A stretch of DNA of 54,454 nucleotides, taken from NCBI GenBank assembly GCA_024403715.1, contig JAKSRJ010000014.1:1-54454 (forward strand), in the 5' to 3' direction. Origin of the DNA: Saccharofermentans sp. Lineage in GTDB: Bacteria; Bacillota; Clostridia; Saccharofermentanales; Saccharofermentanaceae. The notes below the pieces were generated by a model, which was given only the letters and a program-made list of their open reading frames with translations, was not told where the DNA came from and did not search any database. The position numbers were made by a program, and so were the translations under genes. Below are positions 8,852 through 17,054 of this stretch, piece after piece (position 1 is the first letter of the stretch; every line of letters starts with the position of its first letter).

Positions 8852-9928
8852 TTATCTGTGAGTAGAGAGATATTCGCGAGCATACTCAACTAATGTCTCT
8901 GACCATACTCTATAACCTGCATAAGTGATATGAACACCACCATCACTACAATACTGAGTTGCCAAGTGGCCTGTAGAATCACGAAGAGGTGTAGCAACAT
9001 CAACGTAGTAAACGTTATCATGGGAATCGCAATACTGAATCATAGCAGCGTTAAGTGCATTAATATCAGAGTTTCTTGGACTATCCTGATGATTAGGAGT
9101 ACATGATTCAACAAAGATAATTACATTAGGGTTATAAGCTCTGATGTCATCAAGGTATTCATAATAACGGCCAGCTGCATCACCATAGAGATCGTTTGTA
9201 CCCATACAAATAAATGCATAGTCACAACCAGAGTTACGAATGATATCACGAGCTCTCATAGGAGTACCATTAAGTCTTGGTAGGTAATCTGTTCTATTTG
9301 TCTTATCGTTAAGAAGAGAATATGAACCTCTAGCGCAAACACGTACATTGCCCATATTACCTCTGCCATAAGCATTAAAGTACATATTGAATCCATCTGT
9401 TACAGAGTTGCCAATAAGCACTGCTCTTGAAAAGAAATTTTGAACATCCTCATCTGTAACTTCGGTTGAAATAGGGTAATCATCACCAGGGTTAATGCCA
9501 TAAGCACGACAAACGCCAATCCATTCCTGAGAATTAACAAAACCCTTAAATATATCAAATCTAGATGTTCCACTATTAAGCATTCCTGTCCAATATGGAT
9601 GACCTACTCCATCAGGCTCACGATTGAGAAGAATTCTATAAAGATATGTTACATATGTACCGTTATCAAAATTCTTATTACTATACTCATTTGAAAAAAT
9701 AAAACCAGCAGCACACTTGGAACCAGATATTTCACCAGAAGCTAATCTAGATGTCCAATACTGAAACCCTGCTGGATCTGGATTACGATCAAGACATAGT
9801 TGATATAGTCTAGTGACAAAACCTTCAAGACCTGTAGTATCAGCTTGAACTGACTTAACCGCAAAACTAGAAAAAACAAAACTAACTGCGATAGCAACTG
9901 TCAATACTGCAGAAATAATCTTTTTCAT
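8852..9928 (-). CDS. Secreted DUF4214 + SGNH/GDSL hydrolase fusion
   Basis: A 358-residue secreted protein. The signal peptide is residues 1-29 with a likely VQA-D cleavage. It is followed by DUF4214 (about 34-150), visible as two repeated cores: FVTRLYQLCLDRNPDPAGFQYW and YVTYLYRILLNREPDGVGHPYW. The C-terminal half is an SGNH hydrolase: block I GNSVTDG (GNS replacing GDS), block III CMGTND, and block V DGGVHITYAGY with the Asp/His pair. DUF4214 is common in secreted proteins of rumen and gut Clostridia and may bind polysaccharide. The hydrolase could be an esterase or acetyltransferase acting with the adjacent MBOAT pair. A GGGGGAT site precedes the ATG; the upstream gene ends two bases before. 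Confidence 0.9.
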   Translation of the reverse strand: MKKIISAVLTVAIAVSFVFSSFAVKSVQADTTGLEGFVTRLYQLCLDRNPDPAGFQYWTSRLASGEISGSKCAAGFIFSNEYSNKNFDNGTYVTYLYRILLNREPDGVGHPYWTGMLNSGTSRFDIFKGFVNSQEWIGVCRAYGINPGDDYPISTEVTDEDVQNFFSRAVLIGNSVTDGFNMYFNAYGRGNMGNVRVCARGSYSLLNDKTNRTDYLPRLNGTPMRARDIIRNSGCDYAFICMGTNDLYGDAAGRYYEYLDDIRAYNPNVIIFVESCTPNHQDSPRNSDINALNAAMIQYCDSHDNVYYVDVATPLRDSTGHLATQYCSDGGVHITYAGYRVWSETLVEYAREYLSTHR

Positions 9929-9930
9929 TG

Positions 9931-11016
9931 TTATCCCCCAAAATATCCCGTCATATCCATTGATGAAAAATCATCATCTAATGGTAGTTTAATTACCGTA
10001 CCTGTCTTTGCAGACTTATAAATACCCATAAGATTATCAACAGAAGTATAACCAGCTTTGGCGTCAGCAATAGGCTCTCTTCCTTCTTTGATTGCTTCAA
10101 TAAAATCCGTATATATTGCAGTATGTGGATTAAGCGCACTTAATAGTGAACCAAATCCATATTCCTTAATCTGTTTTCTAACATAATAACCATTAAGCTT
10201 TTTGCCATTAGACATACGAATATCAAGGCTAGGCTTACCCTTACGAAGCCCCATACTAGCCACGCCATTTTCACAGAAAACTGTAAACATCGCACACTTG
10301 TCTTTATCTGAAGTACATGTAGTACCTTCGATAGATGCTAAGGAACCGTCATCCATCTTCAAAATTGCCATTCCAAGGTCTTCAGCCTCAATATTAGCCT
10401 TACGCTGAGAAAGCATAGCTGTCGCCTCAACAGGATTAGAACCCATAAGCCAAACAAGTAAATCGATAGCATGAATAGTCTGATTCATAAGAGCTCCACC
10501 ATCGGATTTCCAAGTACCTCTCCACGCAGCAGAGCCATAGTAATCATCACCATGTCCCCATCTTACATAAATTGAACCATGAGTAACCTTACCAAACTTA
10601 CCTTCAGCAAGATCCTTACGCAGTAAATCAACAAGTGGGAAATACCTGTAGATATGCCCCATAGCAATCTTCTTGCCAGTCTTCTTAGAAATTTCATAAA
10701 TTTCCTTAGACTGACTTGATGACATTGTCATTGGTTTCTCAAGAAGAATATTGGCACCGTGCTCCATCGCATACTGTGCAATCTCGAAATGCAAACCAGA
10801 AGGAACTGTTACAGCAACAATATCAGGCTTAACTTCATCTATAGCCTGCTTATAATCTTTAAAGTACTTTGCATCTGGTGAAAGTCTCTTTGCTGCTTCT
10901 TCAGATACATCAACAAGAGCTGCTAATTCGCAGTTCTTGGAGTTCTTTGATATAGCTTTTAGATGCTTAGACGCTACACGTCCACACCCAATAATCATGA
11001 CTTGCAATTTTTCCAT
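9931..11016 (-). CDS. Gfo/Idh/MocA-family NAD(P)-dependent oxidoreductase
   Basis: A 361-residue cytoplasmic enzyme. The N-terminal Rossmann fold starts MIIGCGRVASKH (residues 7-18), the cofactor-proximal lysine is in LLEKPMTMS (about 90-98), and a C-terminal alpha/beta domain contains RGTWKSDGGALMNQTIHAIDLLVWL, including the family's GG-x-L-x(3)-x-H-x-x-D core. Such enzymes oxidise or reduce sugars, often nucleotide sugars for surface polysaccharides, which fits its place at the head of the acylation cassette. The substrate is not predictable. The ATG has no ribosome-binding site and lies at the expected transcription start of a candidate promoter, so the mRNA may be leaderless. Confidence 0.93.
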   Translation of the reverse strand: MEKLQVMIIGCGRVASKHLKAISKNSKNCELAALVDVSEEAAKRLSPDAKYFKDYKQAIDEVKPDIVAVTVPSGLHFEIAQYAMEHGANILLEKPMTMSSSQSKEIYEISKKTGKKIAMGHIYRYFPLVDLLRKDLAEGKFGKVTHGSIYVRWGHGDDYYGSAAWRGTWKSDGGALMNQTIHAIDLLVWLMGSNPVEATAMLSQRKANIEAEDLGMAILKMDDGSLASIEGTTCTSDKDKCAMFTVFCENGVASMGLRKGKPSLDIRMSNGKKLNGYYVRKQIKEYGFGSLLSALNPHTAIYTDFIEAIKEGREPIADAKAGYTSVDNLMGIYKSAKTGTVIKLPLDDDFSSMDMTGYFGG

Positions 11017-11022
11017 GCGAGT

Positions 11023-11051
11023 ATAATACCACGAAGTTTACAAATTATTAA
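11023..11051 (-). promoter_or_regulatory. Candidate promoter of the oxidoreductase/acylation operon
   Basis: On the minus strand a TATTAT -10 (11023-11028) follows a TTAATA -35-like hexamer with a 17-base spacer. Only six bases (ACTCGC) separate the -10 from the ATG at 11016. The malic-enzyme terminator lies just upstream, so a promoter is required in this gap. The -35 match is weak; the AT-rich stretch upstream could act as an UP element. Confidence 0.55.
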
Positions 11052-11070
11052 TATAAATATAAATATGCAT

Positions 11071-11104
11071 AACAAACAAAAAGCCTGCAGGAAAACCTGC
11101 AGGC
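11071..11104 (-). terminator. Intrinsic terminator of the malic-enzyme transcript
   Basis: A nine-base-pair GC-rich stem GCCTGCAGG/CCTGCAGGC (11083-11091 with 11096-11104) has a four-base loop. It is followed on the minus strand by CTTTTTGTTTGTT. It begins 24 bases after the malic-enzyme stop codon. Confidence 0.93.
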
Positions 11105-11127
11105 TAATTAATTCAATTAACAAAAAA

Positions 11128-12309
11128 TCAAAGTCTAGCTACGCCTGTGTCTCTAGCAGCCTGAGCAACTGCAGAAGCTACAGCCTTACCAACACGTGGA
11201 TCAAAAGCATCAGGAAGAATGTAATCAGCCTTGAGCTCATCATCAGATACGATAGAAGCGATTGCATCAGCTGCAGCAAGCTTCATTGCATCGTTGATAT
11301 CAGAAGCTCTTACATCAAGAGCACCACGGAAGATACCTGGGAATGCAAGAACGTTGTTAACCTGGTTAGGAAAATCAGAACGTCCTGTAGCCATAACTGC
11401 AACACCAGCCTTCTTAGCCTCATCAGGCATAATCTCTGGTGTAGGGTTAGCACATGCAAATACGATAGGATCCTTAGCCATTGTAGCAACCATCTCAGCT
11501 GTCAAAACACCAGGAGCAGAAACACCAACAAATACGTCAGCGCCAACGAGAACCTCAGCGAGTGTTCCCTTCTTACCCTTCTGGTTTGTGATAGAAGCAA
11601 TCTCTTCCTTAGCTGGATTCATATTGTTAGGTCTTCCAGCATAGATAGCACCAGCTCTGTCACAAAGAACTACATCCTTAAGACCACGAGCGATAAGAAG
11701 CTTTGTAATAGCTGTAGCAGCTGCACCAGCACCATTAACTACAACAGAAATATCCTCGATATTCTTACCAACAAGCTTCAAAGCATTTGTCATACCAGCC
11801 AATGTGATAACAGCAGTACCGTGCTGATCATCATGGAAGATTGGAATATCAACTTCTGGGTCTTCCTTAAGTCTCTTCTCAATCTCAAAGCAGCGTGGAG
11901 CAGAAATATCCTCGAGGTTTACGCCACCGAAGGAACCAGCAAGAAGCTTAACTGTATTAACGATATCGTCAACTTCCTTTGAACGGATACAAAGAGGGAA
12001 TGCATCTACATCACCAAATGCCTTAAAGAGAGCACACTTACCTTCCATAACTGGCATACCAGCCTCTGGTCCGATATCACCAAGACCAAGAACTGCAGTA
12101 CCATCTGTAACTACTGCTACGAGGTTAGATCTTCTTGTGTACACATAAGAAAGATCTGTGTCCTTAGAAATCTCAAGACAAGGTGCAGCAACACCAGGTG
12201 TATAAGCTGTAGCAAGGTCTTCCTTAGAGCTTACAGGTGCACGAGTGATAACCTCTATCTTACCTGCCCATTCCTTATGCTTCTGAATAGCATACTCATT
12301 GTGGTCCAT
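11128..12309 (-). CDS. NAD(P)-dependent malic enzyme (oxaloacetate-decarboxylating)
   Basis: Converts malate to pyruvate and CO2 with reduction of NAD(P)+ in the cytoplasm. The 393-residue length is that of the short bacterial malic enzyme without the phosphotransacetylase extension. Motifs: AYTPGVAAPCLEI (about 31-43), DGTAVLGLGDIGPEAGMPVMEGK (about 70-92), the catalytic and metal-binding FHDDQHGTAV (about 158-168), and the Rossmann segment VVNGAGAAATAI (about 190-201). A GGAGGGG site precedes the ATG. The gene is followed by a strong terminator. Cofactor preference cannot be decided by eye. Confidence 0.96.
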   Translation of the reverse strand: MDHNEYAIQKHKEWAGKIEVITRAPVSSKEDLATAYTPGVAAPCLEISKDTDLSYVYTRRSNLVAVVTDGTAVLGLGDIGPEAGMPVMEGKCALFKAFGDVDAFPLCIRSKEVDDIVNTVKLLAGSFGGVNLEDISAPRCFEIEKRLKEDPEVDIPIFHDDQHGTAVITLAGMTNALKLVGKNIEDISVVVNGAGAAATAITKLLIARGLKDVVLCDRAGAIYAGRPNNMNPAKEEIASITNQKGKKGTLAEVLVGADVFVGVSAPGVLTAEMVATMAKDPIVFACANPTPEIMPDEAKKAGVAVMATGRSDFPNQVNNVLAFPGIFRGALDVRASDINDAMKLAAADAIASIVSDDELKADYILPDAFDPRVGKAVASAVAQAARDTGVARL

Positions 12310-12354
12310 TATAAAACCCCTCCGTTATAATAAATCTATTTATTCAGTTTCTGT

Positions 12355-13173
12355 TTACTTAACAGAAGCATGATTACGTATTCTAAGTCCGCCAGGGACT
12401 TCTCTCATCCTGCAGTAAATAATACCTACATATCTTCCAGCCACTAAAGCAACAAAGACAGATACTAACGGTCCTAATACATATGCGACCGCAGGAAGTA
12501 CTCGCATAAGTCCTGAAGAGATGTAATCTCCCAGAAAATATATCAGCATAAGAACTGACATAGTGCGCATGTTGATGATGAAGTAGCCCTTCATGACCTT
12601 AATCATCTCCGAGAAGCTCTTAAACAAGCCAGTATCACCTGATAAGTAGCAGGCCGGATACATCGCGACACAAGGGCAAATTATAATAAACCCGACGAAT
12701 AAAAGCAACACGAAGTAAAGCGCAGGAATGAAAATTACAGCCACGCACAAAGACAAAATAAGGAATCTTCCAATAAACTTCGGAACGCTTATTTCCTTAA
12801 GATACATGGGAGGAATCAGGTATCCTGAAGCTCCGGCTTTATTAGGCTGATGATCGATTCTATACTGCCTTATATAGAGTCCTGCATATAAAACTGCACC
12901 CATAATGAGAATAAAATTGGCAGCAAGTACATGACATACATACAGAGCATTCTCAAAAGTGAAAGGCATCGATTCAAAATCTATCTGAGCCATAGGATTG
13001 GTATTAGCTAACAGCTTGTCAGTCCAGATAATGAACTCAGAAAAATCAGGATCCCCAATCGGAAACAAATACACTGAACACTTCACGAGAAGCAATACAG
13101 CAAACAGGCATTTAACTAAAATACCTTTTCCAAGTGAATCTATACGAAAAAAACGATAATCATCAGAAATCAT
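12355..13173 (-). CDS. Polytopic membrane protein, DUF975-like, function unknown
   Basis: A roughly 272-residue membrane protein with about five or six hydrophobic segments: ILVKCLFAVLLLVKCSVYLFP, ANFILIMGAVLYAGLYI, IGRFLILSLCVAVIFIPALYFVLLLFVGFIIICPCVAMYPAC, MSVLMLIYFLGDYI and LGPLVSVFVALVAGRYVGIIYC. The pattern, with a short FKSFSEMIKVMKGYF amphipathic stretch before the last helices, resembles DUF975-type proteins, but the match is loose. I preferred the ATG at 13171-13173; an in-frame TTG 36 bases upstream would add 12 residues and neither has a clear ribosome-binding site. It is divergent from glnA and upstream of malic enzyme. Confidence 0.65.
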   Translation of the reverse strand: MISDDYRFFRIDSLGKGILVKCLFAVLLLVKCSVYLFPIGDPDFSEFIIWTDKLLANTNPMAQIDFESMPFTFENALYVCHVLAANFILIMGAVLYAGLYIRQYRIDHQPNKAGASGYLIPPMYLKEISVPKFIGRFLILSLCVAVIFIPALYFVLLLFVGFIIICPCVAMYPACYLSGDTGLFKSFSEMIKVMKGYFIINMRTMSVLMLIYFLGDYISSGLMRVLPAVAYVLGPLVSVFVALVAGRYVGIIYCRMREVPGGLRIRNHASVK

Positions 13174-13274
13174 AGGATAAATTTTGCTACATATAATAAA
13201 TAAAAACAAGTTATATTTATGGCAGTACTATGGTAGAATTTGCAATGGAGATTTATTAAGGACGGTATCAACAT

Positions 13275-15185
13275 ATGACAGATTTTAAAGTAAACCCAGA
13301 TTTACTTTGTATTATTCCTGCCGAGAAGCATTCAGTTGCAGACATCACCAGTATTCTCGAAGCTCATCCTGAGATTAAGTTCGTATCGTTACAGGGTGTT
13401 GATTTGGCTGGCAACGATACAGACGAGAAGATTCCTATTGCAGACTTCCACGATCACCTGGAGAATTATCTCAATGGTCAGGCCGTTCAGACTGATGGTT
13501 CTTCCGTTGTTCTCCCTGGCATTGCTACTTTGAACGATGGTAAGGTTGACCTGGTACCTGATGTTGATGTTGTATGGTACATCGATTATAACTACGAGCA
13601 CCTGGACAGCAAGACTGGTCTTCCTATTGGTACATTAAGAATCCCTTCTTACCTCTTCCATAACGACGAGGCTGTATGTTCAAGATCTGTGTTGAAGAGA
13701 TCCGCTGAATATTTCGAGAAGCGAGTTACAGAAATCTTAAAGAACAGCAAGGATTTATGCGAAGAGTATGGATTCGAGCCTGAAGATTTAAAGAAGATTA
13801 CTCTTATCACAGCTACTGAGCTTGAGTTCTGGGTTAATTCTCCTGATGAGAAGATTTCTACAGAGCAGCTTTCTATTTCCCAGGTATTGAAGGAGTCCTA
13901 CTGGAAGCGTACTAAGGGTGTAGTAAGAACCGCTCTCGAGCAGGTTATCATGATTCTTGACCTGTATGGATTTAACCCTGAGATGGGCCATAAGGAAGTT
14001 GGTGGTGTTAAGGCTGCTGTTACTTCATCTGGTGATTTCCACTCCATCATGGAGCAGCTCGAAGTAGACTGGAAGTATTCTGATGCCCTGCAGGGTGCAG
14101 ACTACGAACTCACAGCAAGAATCCTTATCAAGGAAATCTTCCGTATGCATGGTCTTGAAGTAAGTTTTGACGCCAAGCCAATCCCTGGTGTTGCAGGTTC
14201 TGGTGAGCATACACATGTTAACGTAGTTGCATTCCTTAAGGATGGCAGAAGAGTTAACCTCTTCGCTCCTAAGGACTTGAAGAGCGATTACCTCACACGT
14301 ATTGGCTGGGGTTCACTTATGGGTATCATGAAGAACTATGATCTCATTAACCCATTCGTATCAGCTACTACAGATGCATTTAACAGATTACAGCCTGGAT
14401 TTGAGGCTCCAACACATGCTGTAGCATCAATTGGTAAGGACGTATTAACTCCTTCACGTAACAGATCTGTACTTCTTGGTCTTGTTCGTTCCATGGAGTC
14501 TGATAAGGCTACAAGATTTGAGCTTCGTTCCCCTAACCCACATACAAATACTTATCTTTGTCTCTCTGCTATTTACCAGTGCATGCTCGATGGTATTAAT
14601 TATGCATGGTCATCTGGCAAATCTGCCAAGGAACTCGAGGCCGAGTTTACAAAGCCATACGGAACACCTTCTGACTATCTTGTTCAGGATAAGCTTTACA
14701 GATGTGAAGATGATATCTTCGAAGATATGAGCGAAGATCAGCGTGACAAATTATTTGGTGCCCCAGCTGCTACTGTATATGATTCCCTGAAGCACTTCTT
14801 GGAAGCAACTGGTACTACAGAAATCCTTTGTGCTGGTGATGTATTTAACGAGAAGATTCTCTCTTCTTATTCTCACGCTATGCTTGACAGATGGCAGTAC
14901 GAGCTTTTGGACAGAATTGTTCCAAATAACTTAAGAAAGATTAGAAGTTATACAAAGAAGCACACTATTAGCAATCCAGTAGATGATGAGATGTGGTCTG
15001 ATATTGAGAAGGTTAAGCATGATCTTGCTAAGAATTCTTCTGAGAATACTTCCATCTTCACTCACATTAAGAATTCTCTCGAGAGCAAGGATTTGAAGGA
15101 AATTTCCAAGCTCCAGATTAAGATGAACCGTGAGATGTTAGAACTCGCAGCTATGTACCGTGAGTATTCAGATAATCAGATTTAA
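13275..15185 (+). CDS. glnA: Glutamine synthetase, long (636-residue) form
   Basis: ATP-dependent synthesis of glutamine from glutamate and ammonia. Catalytic-core motifs are present: ELEFW (about 182-186, metal ligands), GSGEHTHVN (308-316, matching GSGMHxHxS of the family), NPFVSATTDAFNRLQPGFEAP, SRNRSVLLGL and RFELRSPNPHTNTYLCLSA. It is far longer than GSI (about 440-470) and shorter than GSIII (about 700), with extra sequence between the N-terminal barrel part and the core and a helical C-terminal extension (about 500-636). No Tyr adenylylation motif was recognised. This is one of two protein-coding genes on the plus strand and is monocistronic, ending in a terminator shared with hom. Whether it is the main nitrogen-assimilating enzyme is not shown. 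Confidence 0.9.
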   Translation: MTDFKVNPDLLCIIPAEKHSVADITSILEAHPEIKFVSLQGVDLAGNDTDEKIPIADFHDHLENYLNGQAVQTDGSSVVLPGIATLNDGKVDLVPDVDVVWYIDYNYEHLDSKTGLPIGTLRIPSYLFHNDEAVCSRSVLKRSAEYFEKRVTEILKNSKDLCEEYGFEPEDLKKITLITATELEFWVNSPDEKISTEQLSISQVLKESYWKRTKGVVRTALEQVIMILDLYGFNPEMGHKEVGGVKAAVTSSGDFHSIMEQLEVDWKYSDALQGADYELTARILIKEIFRMHGLEVSFDAKPIPGVAGSGEHTHVNVVAFLKDGRRVNLFAPKDLKSDYLTRIGWGSLMGIMKNYDLINPFVSATTDAFNRLQPGFEAPTHAVASIGKDVLTPSRNRSVLLGLVRSMESDKATRFELRSPNPHTNTYLCLSAIYQCMLDGINYAWSSGKSAKELEAEFTKPYGTPSDYLVQDKLYRCEDDIFEDMSEDQRDKLFGAPAATVYDSLKHFLEATGTTEILCAGDVFNEKILSSYSHAMLDRWQYELLDRIVPNNLRKIRSYTKKHTISNPVDDEMWSDIEKVKHDLAKNSSENTSIFTHIKNSLESKDLKEISKLQIKMNREMLELAAMYREYSDNQI

Positions 15186-15200
15186 TATTTAAGTCAAAGC

Positions 15201-15244
15201 AAAAATTAAAAGCACCGGTCTGAAAACTCCGGTGCTTTTAATTT
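15201..15244. terminator. Bidirectional terminator between glnA and hom
   Basis: AGCACCGG (15211-15218) pairs with CCGGTGCT (15229-15236), and flanking A and T runs extend the stem. T runs follow on both strands (TTTTAATTT on plus, TTTTAATTTTT on minus). It lies between two convergent genes and can serve both. Confidence 0.93.
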
Positions 15245-15273
15245 GCTTCAAAACTAATGTTAATAAACTGAAA

Positions 15274-16491
15274 TTACTCGTAGAGGTGCATCCACTTAGC
15301 CCCTGCTACTGCTGAAACCTTATTCTCGATATCTTTATTAGCGATGTTCTTAACAAAGATTGCAGACTCCTCGCCATCTAATGCAACTTCAACATCTAAT
15401 CCGGAAAAAGCAGCCTTCAGAGTGTCCGCTGCAAATTTTCCCCATACAACAATATTAGAAGAAGCTTCTTCATATGGGAGAGTAACTCGCTCACCTTCAG
15501 CTGGAACAACCCAGTTGTGAGAATATGCAATAGCATCTACAGGCATAACAGCCTCTAAGATATCTCCTACAACAGCTGAAGCTGTAGGAAGCTTACCCGC
15601 ACCACGGCCATAGAACATGGACTCACCTAATGCATTACCTTCAACCAGTACTGCATTAAATACATCCTCTACAGGATTAAGCATAGAAGATGCCTTAACG
15701 AAATGTGGAGCTACATAAGATACAGGCTTGGTATCAGCGCTGTTATTAAATACAGCGAGAAGCTTAACCTTACATCCAACCTTCTGTGCAAATAGAATAT
15801 CACCCAATGTAACCTTAGAAATACCAACTGCCTTAATCTCATCAGGAGATACATACGCACCATCCATAGCAATAGAAGAAAGAATTGAGAGCTTTCTCTG
15901 AGCGTCAATACCTTCTACGTCTGCAGTTGGGTTCTGCTCTGCATATCCATTTGCCTGAGCCTGCTTCAATGCTTCATCATAAGAAACGCCTGCATCTCTC
16001 ATATTAGTAAGAATATAGTTTGTTGTACCATTAACGATACCAGCGATTTTAACTACTTTATTAGCAGCCAAACATCTGTGCAAAGGTCTAATGATTGGAA
16101 TACCACCACCTACAGCTGCCTCGTAAAGATAAATGCATCCATTCTGCTTGGCGATCTCCATAAGCTCCGGACCATGTGTAGCAACAAGCTCCTTATTAGA
16201 AGTAACTACACTCTTACCACTGGACAAAGCTCTCTTAGTGAAAGCATAAGCAACGCCACATCCTCCGATAGTCTCAACAAAAACGTTTACTTCAGGATCA
16301 TTAAATACGACTTCAGAATCATGTGTTACCAGGTGTTCAAATGGATTTCCAGGGAAATCTCTTAGATCAAGAATATACTTAATCTGAACCTTATCACCTA
16401 CATGCTTTTCAATCTTGTCTGAGTTCATGGCGATAACTTCTGCTACACCAGAACCAACAACGCCAAAACCTAAAATAACTACGTTCTTCAT
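15274..16491 (-). CDS. hom: Homoserine dehydrogenase
   Basis: Reduces aspartate semialdehyde to homoserine, on the route to threonine and methionine. Rossmann start VVILGFGVVGSGVAEVI (3-19); the catalytic-domain block YLYEAAVGGGIPIIRPL (about 126-142) and GIVNGTTNYILTNM follow, then ANGYAEQNPTADVEGIDAQRKLSIL. At 405 residues it is slightly shorter than the 430-450 of enzymes with a full C-terminal ACT domain, so that domain is reduced or absent. A separate ACT protein is encoded directly upstream, 26 bases away. No aspartokinase is nearby. Confidence 0.96.
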   Translation of the reverse strand: MKNVVILGFGVVGSGVAEVIAMNSDKIEKHVGDKVQIKYILDLRDFPGNPFEHLVTHDSEVVFNDPEVNVFVETIGGCGVAYAFTKRALSSGKSVVTSNKELVATHGPELMEIAKQNGCIYLYEAAVGGGIPIIRPLHRCLAANKVVKIAGIVNGTTNYILTNMRDAGVSYDEALKQAQANGYAEQNPTADVEGIDAQRKLSILSSIAMDGAYVSPDEIKAVGISKVTLGDILFAQKVGCKVKLLAVFNNSADTKPVSYVAPHFVKASSMLNPVEDVFNAVLVEGNALGESMFYGRGAGKLPTASAVVGDILEAVMPVDAIAYSHNWVVPAEGERVTLPYEEASSNIVVWGKFAADTLKAAFSGLDVEVALDGEESAIFVKNIANKDIENKVSAVAGAKWMHLYE

Positions 16492-16517
16492 TAATATATC
16501 TCCTAATATTAAATATC

Positions 16518-16961
16518 TTATTCTCTGCTAAGCACTGTACACTTACGTACGCCAGCAATCTTATTAATCTCATTCATGATATCTTCAACCGAACCAAACA
16601 TGGATGCAGTATCAAGAGAGATAGAAATATCAGCAAGGCCGTTAATTGGAATATTCTGATTAATTGTAAGAATACTCGCCTTTGTTGCTGAGATTACACT
16701 AATGATTGAAGCCAGAATACCCTGGAAGTTCTCTACTGTAATCAGAAGAGTCACCTTCTTACCGTTAGTAGCTTCAAAAAATGGGAGTACGGAGTCCTTA
16801 TACTTATAATAAGCACTTCTTGAGAGTCCGGTTTTTCTAACAGCTTCGTTAACTGAAGAAGACTCACCTGTATTAAGGCGCTGCTTAACTTCCATTACTT
16901 TAACGAAGACTTCAGGTAAGACCTTCTTATCTACGAGATAATATTCGATAGGTTCGGACAT
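16518..16961 (-). CDS. ACT-domain protein of the UPF0735/PheB family
   Basis: A 147-residue cytoplasmic protein. An N-terminal segment (YYLVDKKVLPEVFVKVMEVKQRL) with a helix-turn-helix-like stretch (SVNEAVRKTGLSRSAYYKYKDSV) is followed by an ACT domain from about residue 70 (VTLLITVENFQGILASIISVIS). ACT domains bind amino acids. This family recurs beside hom in Firmicutes and has been suggested to be regulatory in aspartate-family or aromatic synthesis. A GAGGAG site precedes the ATG. It is the first gene of a two-gene unit with hom. Confidence 0.9.
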   Translation of the reverse strand: MSEPIEYYLVDKKVLPEVFVKVMEVKQRLNTGESSSVNEAVRKTGLSRSAYYKYKDSVLPFFEATNGKKVTLLITVENFQGILASIISVISATKASILTINQNIPINGLADISISLDTASMFGSVEDIMNEINKIAGVRKCTVLSRE

Positions 16962-16981
16962 TATTTACTCCTCATTATTTT

Positions 16982-17005
16982 CCAAAAAGTCCACGCACGG
17001 TGGAC
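16982..17005 (-). terminator. Intrinsic terminator or attenuator ahead of the ACT-hom unit
   Basis: On the minus strand GTCCAC (17000-17005) pairs with GTGGAC (16989-16994) around a five-base loop, and TTTTTGG follows. It lies 23 bases after the rdgB-type gene stop and 21 bases before the ACT-gene ATG. It can end the argS operon. A promoter candidate sits upstream of it, so it may also attenuate the next unit. Confidence 0.75.
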
Positions 17006-17025
17006 AAATGTTTTTGTGCCGTTGA

Positions 17026-17054
17026 ATATTAGCACTTTTCAAGAATTTGTTCAA
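17026..17054 (-). promoter_or_regulatory. Candidate promoter for the ACT-hom unit
   Basis: On the minus strand TTGAAC (17049-17054), a 17-base spacer and TAATAT (17026-17031). It overlaps the 3' end of the XTP-pyrophosphatase gene. Transcription would start near 17019 and run through the hairpin at 16989-17005 before reaching the ACT gene. Each hexamer matches consensus at four of six bases. Confidence 0.5.

Noticed and set aside
11043..11070. ATATTTATATTTATAT stretch as an origin or protein-binding repeat
   Set aside because: It is simple AT-rich sequence upstream of a promoter with no DnaA boxes; best explained as an UP-like element.
10963..11982. 339-residue plus-strand ORF antisense to malic enzyme
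   Set aside because: Its composition is Ser/Asn/Cys-rich, typical of an antisense frame, it spans the malic-enzyme terminator, and both coding genes it opposes have complete family motifs.
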